Shown here: positions 1-6,960 of the stretch, piece by piece
Numbering within the stretch: the stretch's first letter is position 1
Layout: every line of letters begins with the position of its first letter
Source of the DNA: DASRQZ01 sp964571275
GTDB lineage: Bacteria; Myxococcota_A; Polyangia; Fen-1088
DNA length: 6,960 nucleotides
NCBI GenBank assembly: GCA_964571275.1
Contig: CAZNCQ010000348.1
Coordinates: 1 to 6,960, forward strand
Reading direction: 5' to 3'
Notes under the pieces: model-generated
What the model saw: the letters and a program-made list of their open reading frames with translations, nothing else
Databases searched by the model: none
Told to the model about the DNA's origin: nothing
Program-made: the position numbers and the translations under genes

Positions 1-2
1 TC

Positions 3-644
<642 letters not shown>

Positions 645-647
645 CGT

Positions 648-1738
648 GTGACCTTCGCCGCGGCCGCCAAGCGTGTCCTCCGGTGGCTGGCGCCGCGCCG
701 GAGGTTTCCCCCGACGCGCGAGGGCTGGTGGTTCCTCATCGCGACCTTGCTCCTCGGGCTGGCGGCGATCAACGCCGGGCTCAACCTGCTCTTTCTCGTG
801 TGGGGAATGATGCTGTTCCTGGTGCTGGCGAGCGGCGTCCTGTCGGAGCTCTGCCTGCGCCACCTCGCCGTCTCGCGCAAGGTGCCGTCGGCGATCTACG
901 CGGGCAGCCCCTACCTGATGGGGATCTCGCTGTCGAACCGCAAGCTGCGGCTGCCGTCGTTCTCGGTCGAGGTCGAGGACCTGGTGGCCGGCAAGCCGCT
1001 CGACAAGCGCTGCTACTTCCTGAAGCTGCCCGCGGGGCGCACGCAGGAGACCGCGTATCGCCACCAGCTGTCGCGGCGCGGGCGCCATCAACTGACCGGC
1101 TTCCGGCTGTCGACGAAGTTTCCGTTCGGGCTCATCCAGAAGTCGCGTGACGTCGCCGACGCGCGCGAGCTGCTGATCTACCCGGCGCTGGTGCGCGTGC
1201 CCGAGGCGCTGCTGCGCGGGTTCCCGGCGATCTACGGCCTCGGCCGCCACAAGTGGCGATCGCGCAGCGGCGAGTTCGCGGGGCTGCGCGACTTTCGCCC
1301 CGGCGACGACCCGCGCGACATCCACTGGCGTTCGAGCGCGCGGCGAGGCGTGACGCTGGTGCGTGAGAGCGAGGACGACGAGGGGCTGGAAGCGACGATC
1401 CTGTTCGACAACGCGCTCGCCGAGGGCACCTCTGTCGAGGCGTTCGAGGAGGCGGTGTCGCTGGCGGCGTCGGTGGCGACGGTGCTGCTCCAGCGCGGCT
1501 ATCGCGTCGCGCTCGGCGCGCGCGATCGCGAGATCCCCTCCGGCGGCGGGCCGGCGCAGCGCAGCCGCATCCTCGGGTTTCTGGCGCTGGTCGAGCCGGC
1601 CAAGGCGGGCGCGACGATGCAGGGTGGAGGCCGCCGGGGCGCGCACATCCAGATCCGCGCCGGGTTGACGCCGGTGATCGAGACCGGATCCGGCCGCCAC
1701 GTCAGCGCCACCACCGCGCCGACACGCAAGAGGAGCGC

Positions 1739-1742
<4 letters not shown>
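648..1742 (+). CDS. DUF58 domain membrane protein (MoxR partner)
   Basis: This 364-residue protein starts with GTG, 3 nt after the MoxR stop, with a modest GGGG (638-641) as ribosome binding site. Two adjacent membrane segments lie near residues 27-44 and 46-65 after a basic N-terminus (RWLAPRRRF), forming a hairpin. A soluble beta-rich region follows. The DUF58 signature is at about residues 209-234: FAGLRDFRPGDDPRDIHWRS, then SARRG. Just after it comes ATILFDNA, which resembles the start of the VWA-like fold often found in this family. In known genomes DUF58 proteins sit next to MoxR ATPases and are presumed targets or adaptors; their biochemistry is largely unknown. The end of the gene overlaps the next start by ATGA, so translation is probably coupled. 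The C-terminal tail after the domain (about residues 300-364) is Gly/Arg/Thr-rich and not conserved in any way I recognise. Confidence 0.93.
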
Positions 1743-4176
<2,434 letters not shown>

Positions 4177-4180
<4 letters not shown>

Positions 4181-4205
4181 TCACCCGCGCGCTGGGGACC
4201 AGAAT
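4177..4205 (+). promoter_or_regulatory. Weak sigma70-like promoter candidate
   Basis: TTGATC (4177-4182) and CAGAAT (4200-4205) are separated by 17 nt. Each matches the TTGACA and TATAAT consensus at four of six positions. The location, overlapping the stop of the transglutaminase and about 107 nt ahead of the next start, suits a promoter for the MYXO-CTERM/beta-barrel pair. Matches this weak arise by chance, so this is a suggestion only. Confidence 0.2.
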
Positions 4206-4235
4206 GCTCGCGTCAGCTGCCAAAATGGCACTGCG

Positions 4236-4258
4236 CCGCCTGCCCCATCGCCAGGCGG
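4236..4258. other. GC-rich hairpin, possible transcript end or attenuation structure
   Basis: CCGCCTG at 4236-4242 pairs perfectly with CAGGCGG at 4252-4258 around a 9-nt loop, and a flanking G-T pair could add one more. It lies 56 nt after the transglutaminase stop. No T-run follows (the next bases are TCAAATCCCC), so it does not meet the usual form of an intrinsic terminator. It could still mark the 3' end of the upstream transcript or be chance in GC-rich DNA. Confidence 0.25.
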
Positions 4259-4300
4259 TCAAATCCCCGCCCGCATCGCCCGTCTCCGCTGGTTTCACCT

Positions 4301-4304
4301 GAGG
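4301..4304 (+). promoter_or_regulatory. Ribosome binding site supporting the TTG start at 4313
   Basis: GAGG ends 8 nt before TTG 4313. No ATG or GTG in this frame lies near the signal peptide: the first in-frame ATG is at 4403, inside the hydrophobic core. The second in-frame TTG, at 4334, has no purine-rich sequence before it and would remove part of the N-terminus. The GAGG therefore favours 4313. Confidence 0.6.
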
Positions 4305-4312
4305 CACCACCT

Positions 4313-5557
4313 TTGCAGCTAGCCTATGACCGCTTGATCAAGCGCATCACACCCGCCCGTCTCGCGCTGGGGATTTTCCTGCTGGCCTCGGGCTTGCCCC
4401 TCATGGCGTCGGCTCAGACCGGCCTCGGTGGGGCGACCGGGACGACCGCGCTCACCGCCGACGATCTGCTGGTCGTCGTGCAGCAGACCCCCGGCGTCGC
4501 CCTGCCCGACTTCGACCTGCAGCGCTTCTTCAACGTCGCCAACTGCAACTGCAACACGCCGGTCTACGTGTACTTCACGTTCACCCAGAGCGGCTTCGCC
4601 AAGAAGCCGACGCTGCCCCAGGGGAGCATCGAGTTTTACGCCGGCCTCAACTGCAACAACGTCACCGTCCGCAACTGCGTGAAGCTGGGCGACACGCTGA
4701 CGCTCACGACGTTCGCCAACCAGAGCGGCGTGGTCGTCCCCACCGACACCCAGACGCTGAGCCAGAACTTCGGCCAGCCGGCCGTGACCGGCACGACGGG
4801 GATCGGCGACGGCGGCGTGCTCATCAGCGACGCCGGCCCGAGCGGCTCCGGCGCGTGTGCCAGCAACGTCGCGTTCAGCCAGACGCTGTGGGCGCTGGTC
4901 ACGTTCACCGGCGACGCGCCCTACGACGTCAGCGCCACCCTGGCGATCAACGTCGACATGGCGCCACCGCCGCAGCCGACGGGCGTCACCGTCAATCCCG
5001 GTAACGAGGCGCTGATCGTCAACTGGACCGGCCTCGACACGTCGGTGACCATCGATCTGCTCGGCTATCAGATCCTGTGTGATCGCGCGGGCGCGCTGCA
5101 GGTCTTCAAGGACGGCACCTTCGGCGCGGGGTTCAAGTCCTGCGCGACCACGGCGCTGCCGCCGGGGCTCGACTCCAACGTCAACGGGCTCGACACCCGG
5201 TTCGTCTGTTCGCCGCTGCTGAATCCGACCACCAACTCGTTCCGCGTGAAGATTCTGCAGAACGACATCACCTACGGCGTCAGCGTGGTCGCGATCGATA
5301 ACAACGGCAACGCCAGCGCGCCCGACGTCTTCTACCAGGCGCCGGTGAAGACGCTCAGCTTCTACGACGTCTACCGAAACGGCGACGAGACCAACACCAT
5401 GCCGGGTGCGCAGCCCGACCCCGGGCGCGCGTCGGGCGGCCTGTGCGACGTGTCGGGCCACACCAGCCGCACCGCGGGCGCCGCCGGCCTCGGCGCGATC
5501 GGGCTCGCCGCCGCACTGGCGTTCGGCGCCCGCCGCCGGCGGAGGCCGCGGCCGTGA
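4313..5557 (+). CDS. Secreted fibronectin-III-like protein with MYXO-CTERM-like C-terminal anchor
   Basis: A 414-residue exported protein of unknown function. A signal peptide with basic n-region (RLIKR), hydrophobic core (about 16-31) and ASA|QT site predicts cleavage after residue 34. The N-terminal domain (about 50-215) is beta-rich with an unusual NCNCN at 77-81 and Cys at 78, 80, 114, 122 and 182. After a Pro-rich joint (APPPQPTG, from 217) comes a fibronectin type III-like domain (to about 343) with NPGNEALIVNW and YGVSVVAIDNNGNAS, plus Cys256, 277 and 299. The tail has Cys378, a Gly/Ala/Leu-rich hydrophobic stretch (about 388-406) and RRRRR at 407-411, matching the MYXO-CTERM sorting-signal layout. 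In Myxococcota such tails are thought to be processed by a myxosortase and to lead to surface anchoring. The start is TTG. The stop overlaps the next start by GTGA. From memory, the pair resembles the adjacent Myxococcus xanthus families MXAN_2561/MXAN_2562; I could not verify this. Confidence 0.88.
   Translation: MQLAYDRLIKRITPARLALGIFLLASGLPLMASAQTGLGGATGTTALTADDLLVVVQQTPGVALPDFDLQRFFNVANCNCNTPVYVYFTFTQSGFAKKPTLPQGSIEFYAGLNCNNVTVRNCVKLGDTLTLTTFANQSGVVVPTDTQTLSQNFGQPAVTGTTGIGDGGVLISDAGPSGSGACASNVAFSQTLWALVTFTGDAPYDVSATLAINVDMAPPPQPTGVTVNPGNEALIVNWTGLDTSVTIDLLGYQILCDRAGALQVFKDGTFGAGFKSCATTALPPGLDSNVNGLDTRFVCSPLLNPTTNSFRVKILQNDITYGVSVVAIDNNGNASAPDVFYQAPVKTLSFYDVYRNGDETNTMPGAQPDPGRASGGLCDVSGHTSRTAGAAGLGAIGLAAALAFGARRRRRPRP
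4331..4344. repeat. 14-bp perfect palindrome at the start of the MYXO-CTERM gene
   Basis: CGCTTGATCAAGCG reads the same on both strands. It covers codons 7-11 of the MYXO-CTERM gene, just after the TTG start. The core CTTGATCA occurs again at 4176-4183, across the stop codon of the transglutaminase gene, 157 bp upstream. The palindrome itself is certain. An operator role is only a possibility, since it also encodes the basic n-region of the signal peptide. Confidence 0.45.
5541..5545 (+). promoter_or_regulatory. Ribosome binding site deciding the GTG start at 5554
   Basis: GGAGG ends 8 nt before GTG 5554, inside the Arg codons of the preceding gene. Starting here gives an immediate signal peptide. 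The longer frame from GTG 5443 would add 37 Arg/Pro-rich residues ahead of that signal peptide and has no comparable binding site, so 5554 is preferred. Confidence 0.75.
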
Positions 5558-6336
5558 GCGCCGCGCGGTGCATCGCCGCCGGTGCCGTGCTGGCCGCCGG
5601 TCTCTTGCTGGCCCCCTGCGCCCGCGCTCAGTTCTCGATGACCGACGACTTCGGCGCGGAGATCAACGCCGAGCCGACGGGCCATTACCACTCACCGAAG
5701 CACTTCACCGTGCAGCTGACGTTCGGACCCTATCGCCCCGATGTCGATTCGGAGTTCTCGACGGGCCGCACGCCGTACGCCGACTACTTCGGCAACGACC
5801 GGCACCTCATGACCCAGGTCGAGGTCGCGTACGAGATCTATCAAAAGATCGGCACGGTCTCGCTCGGCCTGAACGTCGGCTACTTCACCGTCTCTGGACC
5901 GTCGCCCATTGCCGACCACAGCGCCATATTGTCGGCCGACAAGTCGACGCTGATGGTGGTTCCCGTGTCGCTGTCCGCGATCTATCGCTTCGACTACTAC
6001 CTGGTGCGCGACGACTTCCCGCTGGTGCCGCACGCCAAGCTCGGGCTCGACTGGGACTACTGGCAGATCACCGACGGCAACGGCCAGATCGCGATCGATT
6101 CGATGGGTGGACGCGGGCGCGGCGGCACGTTCGGCTGGCACGCCGCGGTCGGGCTGGCGGTGGTCATCGACAAGCTGGATCCGGACGCGGCGAAGGACTT
6201 CGATACGGAGATGGGCGTGAACCACAGCGCGCTCGTGTTCGAGTACGGGCACTACGACGTCTCGGGGCTGGGCGAGTCGGACCGGCTGCACGTCGGCGAC
6301 AACACCTGGACGCTGGGCCTCTGGTTCGAATTCTGA
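5554..6336 (+). CDS. Outer-membrane beta-barrel protein
   Basis: A 260-residue predicted outer-membrane protein. Residues 1-25 form a signal peptide (MSAARCIAAGAVLAAGLLLA, then PCARA) with predicted cleavage ARA|QF. The Cys in LAPC has Pro before it and is a poor lipobox, so signal peptidase I is favoured. The mature part alternates hydrophobic and polar residues and is rich in Tyr, Trp and Phe. About eight strands can be drawn, for example HFTVQLTFGPY (50-60), VSLGLNVGYFTV, TLMVVPVSLSAIYRFDYY, HAKLGLDWDYWQI, GTFGWHAAVGLAVVI, HSALVFEYGHYDV and the final TWTLGLWFEF (251-260). The C-terminal Phe is the usual Bam-complex recognition feature. The start overlaps the stop of the MYXO-CTERM gene (GTGA), so the two are probably translated together and may act together. 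The substrate or role is unknown. From memory it may belong to the family named after MXAN_2562 (outer-membrane beta-barrel); this is unverified. Confidence 0.87.
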   Translation: MSAARCIAAGAVLAAGLLLAPCARAQFSMTDDFGAEINAEPTGHYHSPKHFTVQLTFGPYRPDVDSEFSTGRTPYADYFGNDRHLMTQVEVAYEIYQKIGTVSLGLNVGYFTVSGPSPIADHSAILSADKSTLMVVPVSLSAIYRFDYYLVRDDFPLVPHAKLGLDWDYWQITDGNGQIAIDSMGGRGRGGTFGWHAAVGLAVVIDKLDPDAAKDFDTEMGVNHSALVFEYGHYDVSGLGESDRLHVGDNTWTLGLWFEF

Positions 6337-6364
6337 ACCTCGAGACGGGCGCGACGGCGGTCGC

Positions 6365-6960
6365 ATGAGAAACCTGCGCCTCGTCGTCGAATATGACGGC
6401 ACCGACTTTCACGGCTGGCAGCAGCAGCCGGGGCTGCGCACGGTGCAGGGCTGCCTGGAAGAAGCGGTGCGCACCATGACCGGTGAGGCGGTCTCGATCC
6501 GGGGCGCGGGGCGCACCGACGCCGGCGTGCACGCCGACGGCCAGGTGGCGACGTTCACGCTCGAGGCGCGCATCCCCGAGGCCGGCTTGCTGCGCGGGCT
6601 CAACTCGTTCTTGCCGCACGACATTGCGATCCTGGACGTGCGCGAGGTGCCGGCGGAGTTCGATGCGCGCTTCTCGGCGCGCGGCAAGGTCTACCGCTAC
6701 CGGGTCTGGAACCACCTGGTGCGCTCGCCGCTGCACGCGCGCGGCAGCTGGCACGTGCGGTCGGTGCTGAACCTGGCGACGATGCGCGAGGCCGCGCAGG
6801 CGCTGTGCGGCGAGCACGATTTCCGCGCGTTCCGCGCCTCGGACTGCGAGCGGCGCACCACGGTGCGCGTGGTCCGGCGCCTGGAGGTCGAGCGCCAGGG
6901 CGCGCTGCTCACCGTCGAGATCGAGGCGACCGCGTTCCTGAAGAACATGGTGCGCATCCT
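6365..6960 (+). CDS. truA: tRNA pseudouridine(38-40) synthase TruA (3' end outside window)
   Basis: The first 198 codons of TruA, which converts uridines 38, 39 and 40 in the tRNA anticodon arm to pseudouridine in the cytoplasm. The N-terminus MRNLRLVVEYDGTDFHGWQQ is the classic family opening and fixes the ATG start. RGAGRTDAGVHA carries the catalytic Asp52 (equivalent to Asp60 in E. coli). GKVYRYRVWN, GEHDFRAFRAS and FLKNMVRI are the conserved second-half motifs, with FLKNMVRI at the window edge. Typical TruA is about 245-265 residues, so some 50-65 residues are missing. The gene begins 28 nt after the beta-barrel gene with no clear terminator between them, so read-through is likely. No strong Shine-Dalgarno is seen; CGGCGG at 6355-6360 is the nearest G-rich stretch. 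Product call is firm. Confidence 0.97.
   Translation, partial: MRNLRLVVEYDGTDFHGWQQQPGLRTVQGCLEEAVRTMTGEAVSIRGAGRTDAGVHADGQVATFTLEARIPEAGLLRGLNSFLPHDIAILDVREVPAEFDARFSARGKVYRYRVWNHLVRSPLHARGSWHVRSVLNLATMREAAQALCGEHDFRAFRASDCERRTTVRVVRRLEVERQGALLTVEIEATAFLKNMVRI

Larger units (their letters stand above)
4181..4312. other. Intergenic spacer between the MoxR operon and the MYXO-CTERM gene
   Basis: No gene is supported in these 132 nt. The stretch holds a small perfect hairpin (TGCCA-AAA-TGGCA, 4218-4230), a second hairpin with a 7-bp stem (4236-4258), a weak promoter-like pair at its left edge, and the Shine-Dalgarno sequence of the next gene at its right edge. The frame of the upstream transglutaminase stays open after its TGA through the whole spacer into the next gene, but there is no ATG, GTG or TTG start in that frame before 4313. 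This spacer is the longest non-coding stretch in the window and the natural place for a transcriptional boundary. Confidence 0.7.

Noticed and set aside
4225..4302. A 25-codon reading frame from ATG 4225 in the spacer.
   Set aside because: It has no Shine-Dalgarno before it, its ATG lies inside a small hairpin, and its composition shows nothing distinctive. A leader-peptide role cannot be supported.
4319..5461. A 380-codon - strand frame opposite the MYXO-CTERM gene.
   Set aside because: It has Arg/Val/Asp-rich composition and no signal peptide or domain. The opposite strand has a signal peptide, a fibronectin-III-like domain and a sorting tail.
5443..5553. An N-terminal extension of the beta-barrel gene from GTG 5443.
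   Set aside because: It would put 37 Arg/Pro-rich residues ahead of an evident signal peptide and overlap the previous gene by over 100 nt. GTG 5554 has a good GGAGG at 8 nt.
6323..6339. A short hairpin (GGTTC/GAACC) over the stop codon of the beta-barrel gene as a terminator.
   Set aside because: The stem is only five to six pairs, mostly inside coding sequence, and no T-run follows. It is too weak to call.

Overview
The window is high-GC, densely coding DNA with all recognisable genes on the + strand. It suggests a Gram-negative deltaproteobacterial lineage, most likely Myxococcota. The reasons are the third-position G/C bias, GTG and TTG starts, a secreted protein ending in a MYXO-CTERM-like tail (Cys, hydrophobic stretch, Arg cluster), and an outer-membrane beta-barrel protein ending in Phe. 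The lineage is inferred from these traits, not from a database match.

Region 1 (1-4180) is a compact operon of three: the C-terminal two thirds of a MoxR-type AAA+ ATPase, a DUF58 membrane protein, and a large TgpA-like membrane transglutaminase. The genes are separated by 3 nt and then by an ATGA overlap. This triad is widespread in bacteria. The MoxR ATPase is thought to act as a chaperone-like activator for the membrane partners, but the substrate is not known in most organisms. The transglutaminase keeps a full Cys-His-Asp triad and carries an unusual Ala/Gly/His/Pro-rich segment of about 67 residues ahead of the catalytic core.

Region 2 (4181-4312) is a 132-nt spacer with no convincing gene. 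It holds two small hairpins, a weak promoter-like pair and the ribosome binding site of the next gene.

Region 3 (4313-6336) is a coupled pair. A secreted, cysteine-containing fibronectin-III-like protein with a MYXO-CTERM-like anchor begins with TTG. It overlaps by GTGA a 260-residue outer-membrane beta-barrel protein with a signal peptide and about eight predicted strands. The arrangement suggests that the two proteins act together at the outer membrane or cell surface; their function is unknown.

Region 4 (6365-6960) is the 5' part of truA, the tRNA pseudouridine synthase for positions 38-40, cut by the window edge. It follows the barrel gene after 28 nt and may be co-transcribed.

The strongest candidate for something under-described is the MYXO-CTERM/beta-barrel pair. 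The low-complexity His-containing insert in the transglutaminase is second. The rest is ordinary conserved gene content.
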